From contig NZ_AP023356.1 of NCBI RefSeq assembly GCF_018324205.1, positions 4,667,501 to 4,731,500 on the forward strand: a DNA stretch of 64,000 nucleotides. Reading direction: 5' to 3'. The stretch comes from Actinoplanes ianthinogenes. Lineage in GTDB: Bacteria; Actinomycetota; Actinomycetes; Mycobacteriales; Micromonosporaceae. Below the pieces are notes generated by a model. That model searched no databases. It was not told where the DNA came from and worked only from the letters and a program-made list of their open reading frames with translations. Each line of letters begins with the position of its first letter. Position 1 is the stretch's first letter. A program made the position numbers and the translations under genes. Shown here piece after piece: positions 42,306 through 52,709 of this stretch.

Positions 42306-43749
42306 TTTCCGTACGCCCTGGGCCCGCCCCACCCGCAGCGTCCACGTCCCGCCGAGCCACCCCGGCCCGGCGGCCCCCGGATCGCTTCCGGCCGCCGGGC
42401 TGAATCCCCACCCCCGGTCGCTCCGGTCCCGCCCTCGCACGCCCCGTCGACGGACGATCCCCGCCCCGCCCCCGGAGTCACCGTCCACAGCCACGCGAGC
42501 CGCCGCCCTCGCCGGCACCGGCACGTCCGTTCTCCACAGCCGCCGCGCCGCTCCACAAAGATCATTCGCCGCCGAACCGGCCGCCGCGCCCGTCACCCGT
42601 TCGGATCGAGTTACCCACAGGCACCTGTCAACGGCATTGAGCTGGGAAAACGCACTTTACACACCGGTTATCCACTGTTTTACCCCGGCTTTTCCACAGA
42701 ACCGTCCCCAGTTTCGCGCCCGAGCTGGGGATATTGCCGTTCCTCAATGCCAACTTTCTAGGGCGCAAAACTCGAAGTTGTCAACGGTAGAACGGACCCG
42801 TTTCGTGCCAACGTTATCCACACTAATCCACAGGCATCCACAGGCGTTCTCCCCAGACAGTGGACAACGCCTCGCCCGTACCCCACAGATGTGGAGAACT
42901 TCTGGGGATATCGATGTGGATAAACCCAGACGGGTGACTCGTTAGTCAGCTGCCTGTGGAGGAGTGTGGATTACCTGTTGAAGGTTCTGGGGACAACGGA
43001 CCGCCGACCCCGCCGCGCTGTCCACAGGTCGGGGGATAAAACCGGTGGATTACCGGTGGATAGCCTGTGGACAACGGTGGATAACCCTGTGCGCGGCACG
43101 TGACTGTGGATGCGCACCCGGGTTTGTACCCCGGTTTCCCACATGTGAATCACCGGTGGATAACCCCGTCACCAGCGAAAACGCTGGTTTTCCACACTAT
43201 GCACAGGACCTATGAAGACGACTAGTTATTTCTCTAAGAGGACTAAAAAGCAATCATCAGCGTGTGGAAGGTCTGCTGGCTGCCTTCCGGCTCGCTGAGG
43301 TCAGGGACAGAGCAGCACCAGAAGCAAGGGCTGATCGAGCTGTCGCCTCGCAGCGAGAGCACCAGACCGCTCCGTCCTTCGCGGACGGCCTCGCCCTGGA
43401 GCGCGGAGCGCCCGGTACCCGGGAGGGCAGGACGGGAAACCGGCCTGTCGCCGACCGGACCGCCGCTTGCCGAAGATGTGACTACCGGCTACGCCTGAAT
43501 ACCGGGAAGCTATGTCTCGATCCGCTCACCACCGCGGCCGGGATCGCACCGAAGACCCCGCCTCCCTCGTTCCGGCGATGGGATCCCTCTCCGGTGGCGG
43601 GATCCGCCTCGTTCCGGCGATGCGGTTCGCCTTCGGCCGCCGGGGCCGGTTCGCTTCGACGAGACGGGGTCGGGCACACGTGAACACCGTCAGCGCCATA
43701 GAGTTTCAGTGGGGTCGACACCCCTAGAGGAAGCATCGCGGAGGACAGC
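42306..43749. other. oriC: Chromosomal replication origin oriC (dnaA-dnaN intergenic region)
   Basis: No gene lies in 1.44 kb. From about 42.6 to 43.2 kb there are many DnaA-box-like 9-mers: TTACCCACA 42611, TTATCCACT 42668, TTATCCACA 42814, TAATCCACA 42824, TGTGGATAA 42915, TGTGGATTA 42965, the phased set 43044-43084, and GGTGGATAA 43155. An AT-rich stretch at 43206-43260 (CTAGTTATTTCTCTAAG and following) is the best candidate for the unwinding element. A small GGGGT/ACCCC hairpin (43711-43724) precedes the dnaN ribosome binding site. The first 300 bases after dnaA are GC-rich without visible boxes. Confidence 0.93.
43044..43084. promoter_or_regulatory. Helically phased array of four DnaA-box-like sites
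   Basis: GGTGGATTA (43044), GGTGGATAG (43055), TGTGGACAA (43066) and GGTGGATAA (43076) lie on the same strand at 11, 11 and 10 bp. None is the perfect consensus, suggesting cooperative low-affinity sites filled at initiation. Confidence 0.8.
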
Positions 43750-44883
43750 ATGAAGTTCCGGGTGGAGCGAGACGCGCTCGCCGACGCCGTGGCCTGGACA
43801 GCCAAGAGCCTGCCCAGCCGGCCGTCAGTGCCGGTTCTCGCCGGTGTCCTGCTGCGAGTCACCGACGGCCGCCTGCAGGTCTCCGGCTTCGACTACGAGG
43901 TCTCCAGCCAGGTCTCCGTCGAGGTCCAGGCGGACGCGGACGGCGCCGCGCTGGTCTCCGGCCGCCTGCTCGCCGAGATCACCAAGGCGCTGCCCGGCAA
44001 GCCGGTCGACATCGCCGCCGTCGGCGCGCACCTCGAGCTCGTCTGCGGCAGTGCGCGTTTCACCCTCCCCACGATGCCGGTGGAGGACTATCCGACCCTG
44101 CCGGACATGCCGTCCAGCGCGGGCACCGTCGACGCCGCTACGTTCGCCTCAGCGGTTTCCCAGGTCGCCATCGCGGCCGGCCGGGACGAGACGCTGCCGA
44201 TGATGACCGGCGTCCGGATCGAGCTGAACGGCTCGACCATGGCGATGCTGGCCACCGACCGCTACCGGCTGGCCATGCGCGAGATCGAGTGGACCCCGGA
44301 CGACCCGGAGATCAGCCTGAACGCGCTGGTCCCGGCGAAAACCCTGAACGACACGGCCAAGGCGCTCGGCCCGCTCGGCGGCTCGGTGACGCTGGCACTG
44401 GCGCAGGGCAACGCCGGCGAGGGCATGATCGGTTTCGCCGGTGGCACCCGGCGCACCACCAGCCGCCTGCTCGACGGGGCGAATTACCCGCCGGTCCGCT
44501 CGCTCTTCCCGACCTCGCACAACGCCGAGGCCCGGATCGGGGTCTCCGCCCTGGTCGAGGTGGTCCGGCGGGTCGCCCTGGTGGCCGAGCGCACCACCCC
44601 CGTGCTGCTCAGCTTCAGCGAGGACGGCCTGGTGGTCGAGGCCGGCACCACCGAGGAGGCGCGCGCCAGCGAGGCGATGGAGGCCGAGTTCACCGGCGAG
44701 GCGCTGACCATCGGCTTCAACCCGCAGTACCTGATCGACGGCTTGCAGAACCTCGGCGCTCCCACCGCGGTCTTCTCGTTCGTCGACGCGTTCAAGCCCG
44801 CTGTGATCTCCCCCGCTGGCGAATCCGGCGAAATCATCCCGGGATACCGCTATCTGATCATGCCGATCCGGGTAACGCGCTGA
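43750..44883 (+). CDS. dnaN: DNA polymerase III subunit beta (sliding clamp)
   Basis: The 377-residue clamp has the three repeated domains of the family: start 'MKFRVERDALADAVAWTAKS', middle 'ATDRYRLAMREIEW', and the C-terminal 'YRYLIMPIRVTR', where the clamp-binding groove lies. ATG behind GGAGGACAGC. It is the first gene past oriC, followed after 39 bases by gnd. Confidence 0.97.
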   Translation: MKFRVERDALADAVAWTAKSLPSRPSVPVLAGVLLRVTDGRLQVSGFDYEVSSQVSVEVQADADGAALVSGRLLAEITKALPGKPVDIAAVGAHLELVCGSARFTLPTMPVEDYPTLPDMPSSAGTVDAATFASAVSQVAIAAGRDETLPMMTGVRIELNGSTMAMLATDRYRLAMREIEWTPDDPEISLNALVPAKTLNDTAKALGPLGGSVTLALAQGNAGEGMIGFAGGTRRTTSRLLDGANYPPVRSLFPTSHNAEARIGVSALVEVVRRVALVAERTTPVLLSFSEDGLVVEAGTTEEARASEAMEAEFTGEALTIGFNPQYLIDGLQNLGAPTAVFSFVDAFKPAVISPAGESGEIIPGYRYLIMPIRVTR

Positions 44884-44922
44884 TACTGAGCGAGGAACAT
44901 TCGCACTTCTAGGGGGAAGACC

Positions 44923-45795
44923 ATGCAACTCGGCCTGATCGGTCTCGGCCGGATGGGTGGCAACATGCGGGAACGACTTCGTGCTGCCGGGCACGAAGTC
45001 GTCGGATTCGACCAGAACCTGGATGTAAGCGACGCCACCAGCCTGGCCGATCTGGCCGAGAAGCTGGCCGCGCCGCGGGTGGTCTGGACCATGGTGCCCT
45101 CCGGCAAGATCACTGAGGAGACCATCGACGCGCTCGCCGAGGTGTTGTCCCCCGGCGACATCATCATCGACGGCGGTAACTCGAAGTTCACCGACGACGC
45201 CCCGCGGGCCGAGCGGCTCGCCAAGAAGGGCATCAAGTACATGGACGTCGGTGTCTCCGGCGGCGTCTGGGGCAAGACCAACGGGTACGCCCTGATGGTC
45301 GGCGGCGACAAGGAGACGGTGGCGCACTGCATGCCGATCTTCGAGGCGCTCAAGCCGGCCGGCGAGTTCGGCTTCGCCCACGCGGGCGGTCCGGGCGCCG
45401 GTCACTACGCCAAGATGGTGCACAACGGCATCGAGTACGGCCTGATGCACGCGTACGCCGAGGGCTTCGAGATCCTCGAGGCCTCCGAGCACGTGGACAA
45501 CGTGCCGGCGATCATCAAGAGCTGGCGCGAGGGCAGCGTCGTCAAGTCGTGGCTGCTCGACCTGCTGGACCGGGCCCTCGACGAGGACCCGAAACTGGCC
45601 GGCATCAAGGGCTACGCGGACGACACCGGCGAGGGCCGGTGGACGGTCGACGAGGCGGTTCGTCTCGCCGTGCCGGCGCACGTCATCTCGGCGTCGCTGT
45701 TCGCCCGGTTCGCCTCGCGGCAGGACGACTCGCCCGCGATGAAGGCGGTGGCCGCGCTGCGCAATCAGTTCGGCGGCCACGCCGTCAAGCGCTGA
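44923..45795 (+). CDS. gnd: 6-phosphogluconate dehydrogenase (decarboxylating), short form
   Basis: Oxidative pentose-phosphate enzyme producing ribulose-5-phosphate. At 290 residues it is the short Gnd class, against about 470 for the long one. Features are the Rossmann GLGRMG at 7-12, 'IIIDGGNSKFTDD' and the catalytic 'GGPGAGHYAKMVHNGIEYG' region. It sits between dnaN and recF as in many actinomycetes, and recF starts 3 bases after its stop. Cofactor preference cannot be decided from the sequence. Confidence 0.94.
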   Translation: MQLGLIGLGRMGGNMRERLRAAGHEVVGFDQNLDVSDATSLADLAEKLAAPRVVWTMVPSGKITEETIDALAEVLSPGDIIIDGGNSKFTDDAPRAERLAKKGIKYMDVGVSGGVWGKTNGYALMVGGDKETVAHCMPIFEALKPAGEFGFAHAGGPGAGHYAKMVHNGIEYGLMHAYAEGFEILEASEHVDNVPAIIKSWREGSVVKSWLLDLLDRALDEDPKLAGIKGYADDTGEGRWTVDEAVRLAVPAHVISASLFARFASRQDDSPAMKAVAALRNQFGGHAVKR

Positions 45796-45798
45796 CCC

Positions 45799-46929
45799 AT
45801 GCACGTACGCCGGGTCGAGCTCGTCGACTTCCGTTCCTACGAGCGGGTGGCCGTCGACCTCGATCCCGGCGTGTCCGTGCTGGTCGGGCAGAACGGCATG
45901 GGTAAGACGAACCTCATCGAGGCGCTCGGCTACGTGGCCACTCTGGACAGTCACCGGGTGGCCACCGACGCTCCGCTGGTGCGGTTCGGCGCGACCTCGG
46001 CGGTGATCCGCTGCGCGATCGTCCACGACGGACGCGAGCTGCTGGTCGAGCTGGAGATCGTCCCGGGCCGGGCGAACCGTGCCCGGCTCAACCGGTCGCC
46101 GGTACGCCGCCCGCGTGAGGTGCTCGGCGCGCTGCGGATGGTGTTGTTCGCCCCGGAGGATCTGGAACTCGTCCGCGGCGATCCGTCCGAGCGCCGCCGG
46201 TACCTCGACGACCTGCTCGTCGCCCGGCAGCCCCGTTACGCGGGGGTGCGGGCCGACTACGACCGGGTGGTCAAACAACGGAACGCCCTTTTGCGTACGG
46301 CGTACCTGACCCGCAAGGTGGGCGGCAACCGTGGCCAGGACCTCTCCACGCTGACCGTTTGGGATCACCATCTGGCTCAGTACGGGGCGGAGCTGCTGGC
46401 CGGCCGCCTGGAACTCGCCGCGGCGCTGGGCCCGCACCTGACCAAGGCGTACGACGCGGTGGCGGCCGGCAAGTCGGCGGCCTCGATCGCCTACGCGTCG
46501 CGGCTCGGCGACGACCTGACCACCGATCGTGCGGCGCTGGAGGCGGCGCTGCTCGCGAAGATGCAGGAGCGCCGGACGGCCGAGGTGGAGCGCGGCACCA
46601 CGCTGGTCGGCCCGCACCGTGACGATTTGCTGCTGTCGCTCGGTGAGTTGCCCGCCAAGGGGTATGCGAGCCACGGGGAGTCCTGGTCGTTCGCGCTGGC
46701 TCTGCGCCTCGCGGCCTACGACCTGCTGCGCTCGGACGGGATCGAGCCGGTGCTGGTGCTCGACGACGTCTTTGCCGAGCTGGATGCGGGGCGGCGGGAT
46801 CGGCTGGCCGCGCTGGTGTCCGATGCGGCTCAGCTGCTGGTGACATGCGCGGTGGCCGAGGACGTGCCGGCGGCGCTGCGCGGGGCGCGTTTCGACGTGA
46901 CCACCGGGACGGTGAGCCGTGCCTCCTGA
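45799..46929 (+). CDS. recF: DNA replication and repair protein RecF
   Basis: An SMC-like ATPase that helps load RecA at gaps. Of 376 residues, Walker A GQNGMGKT is at 30-37, the signature 'LVGPHRDDLLLSLGELPAKG' lies in the middle, and Walker B 'PVLVLDDVFAELD' near the C-terminus. Full length and intact. Confidence 0.97.
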   Translation: MHVRRVELVDFRSYERVAVDLDPGVSVLVGQNGMGKTNLIEALGYVATLDSHRVATDAPLVRFGATSAVIRCAIVHDGRELLVELEIVPGRANRARLNRSPVRRPREVLGALRMVLFAPEDLELVRGDPSERRRYLDDLLVARQPRYAGVRADYDRVVKQRNALLRTAYLTRKVGGNRGQDLSTLTVWDHHLAQYGAELLAGRLELAAALGPHLTKAYDAVAAGKSAASIAYASRLGDDLTTDRAALEAALLAKMQERRTAEVERGTTLVGPHRDDLLLSLGELPAKGYASHGESWSFALALRLAAYDLLRSDGIEPVLVLDDVFAELDAGRRDRLAALVSDAAQLLVTCAVAEDVPAALRGARFDVTTGTVSRAS

Positions 46930-47432
46930 AACGCTTGTTGCTGCCGAGCCGGTTGCCGCCGTGCGTTCTGAGACCTCTGTGAACAGCCTGTGGACAACTG
47001 TGTGGGCGGTTTGCGGGGAACCGCAATCCTTTGCGGAGAATGCGGCGCGGGTTGGCGTGGGCGTAGGCTTCCGGCGGAGATCTAGTTGCCGTTTCGAGGG
47101 TCTCAGCGGGCCGCTGGGCGCGGTGACGGGCGACGAGGTGGGTCGGCCAGGGGCGAGCGACTCCGGCGGGGCTGGTGCGCCTGTTGACGGGCTGGCGGCC
47201 GACGGCGGAGATCGTGGTTATCCACAGGGGGTGGCGTGATGCCGGGGGATACGCACGGCAAGCCCGCAGCCGACAGCGGATCACCCACCGGGCCGGGAGC
47301 CGGGCCCGGGGCTGGACCGGCAGGCGCGAGCCGGGCCGGTGCTGGATCAGGAGCCGCGAGCCGGAGCGGTGCTGGATCAGGAGCCCGGCCGGGGCCAAGG
47401 CTGTACCGGGAGTTGCAAGCCGGGCTGAGGCT
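46930..47432. other. recF-DUF721 interval with a DnaA box and a displaced DUF721 N-terminus
   Basis: TTATCCACA at 47218-47226 is a perfect DnaA box. Just after it, GTG/ATG at 47236/47239 opens a frame with a strong GGGGGTGG upstream, encoding a Gly/Ala/Pro-rich disordered start ('MPGDTHGKPAADSGSPTGPG'). This frame is one base out from the DUF721 core. Adding a base at the G-run 47391-47394 would join them. Confidence 0.55.
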
Positions 47433-47996
47433 GTGCCGGGAGCTGGGTCCGGGGCGGGAGCGGGTGCGGACGGCGGGGCGCCGGGGCTGGAAGCGGGGAA
47501 GGCCGGGCCGGAGTTGGCTCGGGCGGTGCTCGATGCGGCTCTGGCGCGACGGCGGGAGGCTGCCCGGCAGCCGCGTAAGCGGACCGGGGGCGGCGGTGGT
47601 GAGCGGCGGCTGCGGGGTTACTCCGGGCCGGGGCCGGATCCGCGGGACCCGCAGCTGTTCGGGGCGGTGCTCCAGCGCCTGATGAAGACCCGTGGGTGGG
47701 AGAGGCCGCGCGCCGAGGCCACCGTCTTCGGTTCTTGGGAGAAGGTGGTCGGGCCGGACATCGCGGCACACAGCCGCCCGGTGCGACTCGACGCCGGGGT
47801 GCTGACCGTGGAGGCGGAGTCGACGGCCTGGGCCACCCAGTTGCGGATGCTGACCGGCAAGCTGCTCCAGCAGATCGCCGGCGAGGTGGGACACAACGTG
47901 GTCACCCGGCTGAACATCCACGGTCCGGCGGCGCCGTCCTGGAGCCGGGGTCCTCGCCGGGTCCAGGGCCGTGGGCCCCGAGACACCTACGGCTGA
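47433..47996 (+). CDS. DUF721 family protein (DciA-like helicase-loading candidate)
   Basis: From GTG 47433 the product has 187 residues; the true start may lie upstream across a frame break (see 46930-47432). Conserved parts are 'PELARAVLDAALARR', 'RGYSGPGPDPRDPQLFGAVL', the DUF721 core 'VFGSWEKVVGPDIAAHSRPV' and the terminal 'RRVQGRGPRDTYG'. The family occupies recF-gyrB in actinobacteria (Rv0004). It is related to DciA, which loads the replicative helicase where DnaC is missing. Function follows from the family. Confidence 0.85.
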   Translation: MPGAGSGAGAGADGGAPGLEAGKAGPELARAVLDAALARRREAARQPRKRTGGGGGERRLRGYSGPGPDPRDPQLFGAVLQRLMKTRGWERPRAEATVFGSWEKVVGPDIAAHSRPVRLDAGVLTVEAESTAWATQLRMLTGKLLQQIAGEVGHNVVTRLNIHGPAAPSWSRGPRRVQGRGPRDTYG

Positions 47997-48137
47997 CCGG
48001 CCCCTGGCGCGTTCACGGTTACACGCTGTGTGCCGATCCCCGCACAGTTGGCCACGATTATTGTGTTTTCGGCGAACTTCATGAGGAAGTTTTCGCTGGT
48101 GTGAAACCAGAAGTGAGTGGGATGCGTCGTAACAGAC

Positions 48138-48656
48138 ATGGGGATACGACGGCTGCTGGTGCTGCTACTCCTCGTGCTGGGCGCGGTGCCGGTGGCGTCG
48201 AGTCCGGCCTGGGCGTGTTCGTGCGGGGTGTCCGGAGGGCTGGACGGCGCTGACCTGGCTTTCGTCGGCGTGGTGCGTTCGGTGCAGGCGGCCGGTCGCG
48301 GGGAGCGGGTCGAGTTCGCCGTGGAGTCGGTGCTCAAGGGCTCGGCGGGCGACGTCGCGACGGTCCGGACCGCGGAGACCGAGTCGGCGGCGTGTGGGGT
48401 CCAATTCGCCCAGGGCGGCCGTTATGAGGTGTTCTCCGAGGCCGGCCGGACCAACCTGTGCAGCGGAAATCAGATGGTCAGCACCGGTTTCCACAGCGGC
48501 GACCGGCCATCGGCCCGCAGCGCGATGCGGTGGCCGATCATCCTGGCGCTCGGCGCCGGCGTCCTGCTCCTCGTGATCGGCGGCGAGCTGTGGTGGCTCT
48601 CCCGCCAGCCCCAGGTTCTCGCCGAACCAGGTCGTCGAGCCTCCAGCCCGGCCTGA
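48138..48656 (+). CDS. TIMP/NTR-like secreted protein with C-terminal membrane anchor
   Basis: The 172-residue protein has a signal peptide at 1-26 ('RRLLVLLLLVLGAVPVASSP' then AWA) cut before Cys27-Ser-Cys29. It then has the beta-barrel pattern of tissue-inhibitor-of-metalloproteinase-like proteins ('DLAFVGVVRSVQ', a central CGVQF, a late Cys in NLCSG), and a membrane span at about 133-155 with a short cytoplasmic tail. Family similarity is by cysteine layout, so moderate. It is not part of the usual recF-gyrB set. No strong ribosome binding site; the start was chosen by the signal peptide. Confidence 0.72.
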   Translation: MGIRRLLVLLLLVLGAVPVASSPAWACSCGVSGGLDGADLAFVGVVRSVQAAGRGERVEFAVESVLKGSAGDVATVRTAETESAACGVQFAQGGRYEVFSEAGRTNLCSGNQMVSTGFHSGDRPSARSAMRWPIILALGAGVLLLVIGGELWWLSRQPQVLAEPGRRASSPA

Positions 48657-49536
48657 CGAGCTCTGCCGCCGGCACGACCGTTGCGCGGCCGCCGGCACGA
48701 CCGTTTGCGCGGCTGACCGCACGACCGTTTGCGCGGCTGGTGGAGCGGGTCGTTGCGCGGCCGGTGAGAGGGAGAAGCGCGGCCGGTGAGAGGAGTAGCG
48801 CGGCCGCGGTGGCAGTTGCGGCAGAGCGACCGTTGCGTCCGGTCGCAGCCGGAGCGGGAATTACAGGCGGCCGTGCGCGGAGCGATGATTGTGGCCGATC
48901 GCAAGGCGCAGCAGGCGTCGTGATCGGCTGCAGAGGATTCGACCGCTGCGGTCGATCGTGGGGCGGCCGGATCGCAGCCGGTCACCGACCGGGCGACCGT
49001 TGCGGCGAATCGCAGGCGGAGCGGAGATTGCAGCTGGCCACTGTTGAAGCGATCGTTGCGGCGGGCCGCAGGCGGAGCGGGAATTGCGGCTCGTCACGGT
49101 GGGCGTGGCCCTTGCGGCGGGTCGTGGGCCGAGCGGAATTGTGGCTGGTCACGGTCGGCGAGGCCGTCGCGGCGGGGATGCAGGCGGAGCGGGGACTGTG
49201 GCTGGTCGCGGTGGGCGAGGCCGTCGCGGCCGACCGTGGGCCGAGCGGGAATTGCGGCTGATCGCGGTCGGCGAGGCCGTCGCGGCGGGGATGCAGGCGG
49301 AGCGGGGACTGCGGCTGGTCACGGTCGGCGAGGCCGTCGCGGCCGGCCGTGGGCGGAACGAGAGCTTGGGCTGGCAGGGCACGGGGGTTCGGTGACCACC
49401 CGCGGACAATGAAGGGTGCGGAGATCGCCCTGGACGCGCCAGCGGCCAGATCTCCGTGCCCGGCCCGCGCGGGAGCATGCGATCCGCACCCGAGCGGACC
49501 CGCGTAAAAGAGGATCTTGAAGTTGATCTTCCGTTT
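48657..49536. other. Gene-free repetitive stretch
   Basis: Words such as GCGACCGTTGCG and GGAGCGGGAATTGC recur throughout, becoming a clear about 57-bp array at 49085-49365. The frames here are repeat-driven and have no credible start or domain. A remnant of a repetitive gene is possible. Confidence 0.6.
49085..49365. repeat. Tandem array of about 57-bp units, five copies
   Basis: Copies begin at about 49085, 49140, 49197, 49253 and 49310 with TG(C/T)GGCTGGTC(A/G)CGGT and continue GGCGAGGCCGTCGCGGC. The unit is near 57 bases, a multiple of three, and in one frame reads LVTVGEAVAAGMQAERGL-like. Indels shift the frame between copies. Confidence 0.85.
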
Positions 49537-50103
49537 TTAATAGTCAGCGAAGACGGCGAAACCGCGTTCGGCGCAGCGGCGATAGAAACCGGCCAGGATC
49601 GCCAGCTCGGTGCGGGCGAAGCTCCAGTGTGGGGCGTTGCCGGCGTCGTCGCGCAGGGCGGCCAGGCGGTGGTCGAGCCAGCGCAGCTGCTGCTCGGGGA
49701 GCCGGCCGCCGGCGATCGCGGTGCGCATCACCGCGGCGACCGTGTCGAAGGTGACCAGGTCGCCGAATTGCTCGTGGCCCTCGACGAAGCGCTCCAGGCC
49801 GCCGGCGATCCAGGCGCAGCCGTCCGGGTCGATCACCGGGTCCTCGTCCTCGGCGGCCGCGTCGGTGGCGTAGAGCACGCCCTCCAGGCCGAGCAGCAGG
49901 TCGACCAGTTCGGTGTAGGCGGTCGCGCGCACCGTGCCGGTCTTGGCGATGTGCAGCGCGAGCGCGCCGGTCGGCGCGGCGATCTCGGAGGCGTCGGCGA
50001 TCGCGCCGAAGTCGACGAACTCGGCGGGAGCCACCGGGTCGTAGTACTGACCCGTGCGCGGCCAGTGCACCGCGACGTTGTCCAGGCCCTTGTCGTGCGC
50101 CAT
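49537..50103 (-). CDS. Hypothetical protein
   Basis: ATG 50103 behind GAGGAAGGG gives 188 residues; a longer upstream frame looks non-coding. It is soluble and acidic, with 'HWPRTGQYYDPVAPAEFVDF' near the start and 'WSFARTELAILAGFYRRCAE' near the end. No signal peptide or membrane span, and I recognise no domain. It is transcribed against its neighbours, between the repeat stretch and gyrB. Confidence 0.78.
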   Translation of the reverse strand: MAHDKGLDNVAVHWPRTGQYYDPVAPAEFVDFGAIADASEIAAPTGALALHIAKTGTVRATAYTELVDLLLGLEGVLYATDAAAEDEDPVIDPDGCAWIAGGLERFVEGHEQFGDLVTFDTVAAVMRTAIAGGRLPEQQLRWLDHRLAALRDDAGNAPHWSFARTELAILAGFYRRCAERGFAVFADY

Positions 50104-50629
50104 CGGGCAACCCTTCCTCGACCTGACCAAGCGATCTGTTCGGCCGTGCACGGCCCGCGCGGGCGAGGTTACGACACCGTCGCCTGCCGCTGACAGGCAG
50201 TGTGGCAGTGAGTTCGCGCCTCGCCCGGCAGGCGCGCCCGGCCCGCAGCGTTGCCATTGTGCGGAGGGGCTGTTCCGTGTAGGGGGAGACGTGGGAGGCA
50301 GGCTCAATCGCGCTACGGGACTCTCAGGCACCCGGAAGGGGTGCCGGACCCTCGCCAACTCGCTTCGGCGGAGTAGAATCGACAGCGACCGGGAAAACTG
50401 TGCTTGACGGTGCCGGGGCTGTCACACGCAGCCACGTTCGTCACGCTACGCGGTTTTTCCAGCCGATCACGATCCGCGGGCTGTCCGCGGCGACCGGCGT
50501 GCACGGTTCCACCGGTGGTCCGCTCTTCCCGCGGTGTCATCTCCGGTGCGTCGTGCGCGCTGATCGCCGCTGGTCGCCTGCCAACCCCGTGCGGGGCCCG
50601 TTGGGTCCGGTGCGAGAAAGCGGCCGAGG
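50104..50629. promoter_or_regulatory. Upstream region of gyrB
   Basis: No gene is seen in 526 bp. TAGAAT at 50374-50379 is a possible -10 element for gyrB, with no good -35; TTGACG at 50404 has no matching -10. The leader would be about 240 bases. Confidence 0.4.
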
Positions 50630-52582
<1,953 letters not shown>

Positions 52583-52643
52583 TCGTGCGGTGGTCCTGAC
52601 GCGATGGTCACGTGTCCACAGATGAGGGCACCTTTCCACAGTG

Positions 52644-52652
52644 TTATCCACA
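52644..52652. promoter_or_regulatory. Consensus DnaA box between gyrB and gyrA
   Basis: Perfect TTATCCACA in the 127-bp gyrB-gyrA gap, 57 bases before the gyrA start. It could let DnaA level influence gyrA expression or titrate DnaA. Confidence 0.75.
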
Positions 52653-52709
52653 GCAATTCGCGGGTCTTTGGCCGAATTTGTCTGGCTTCACCTTGAGTAA
52701 GGGTTAACA

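Noticed and set aside
42254..42565. Minus-strand frame in the dnaA-oriC junction
   Set aside because: Shadow in GC-rich DNA next to oriC without a start signal.
46919..47239. Small ORF overlapping the recF 3' end
   Set aside because: No ribosome binding site, no conserved feature; it crosses the DnaA box and the likely DUF721 start.
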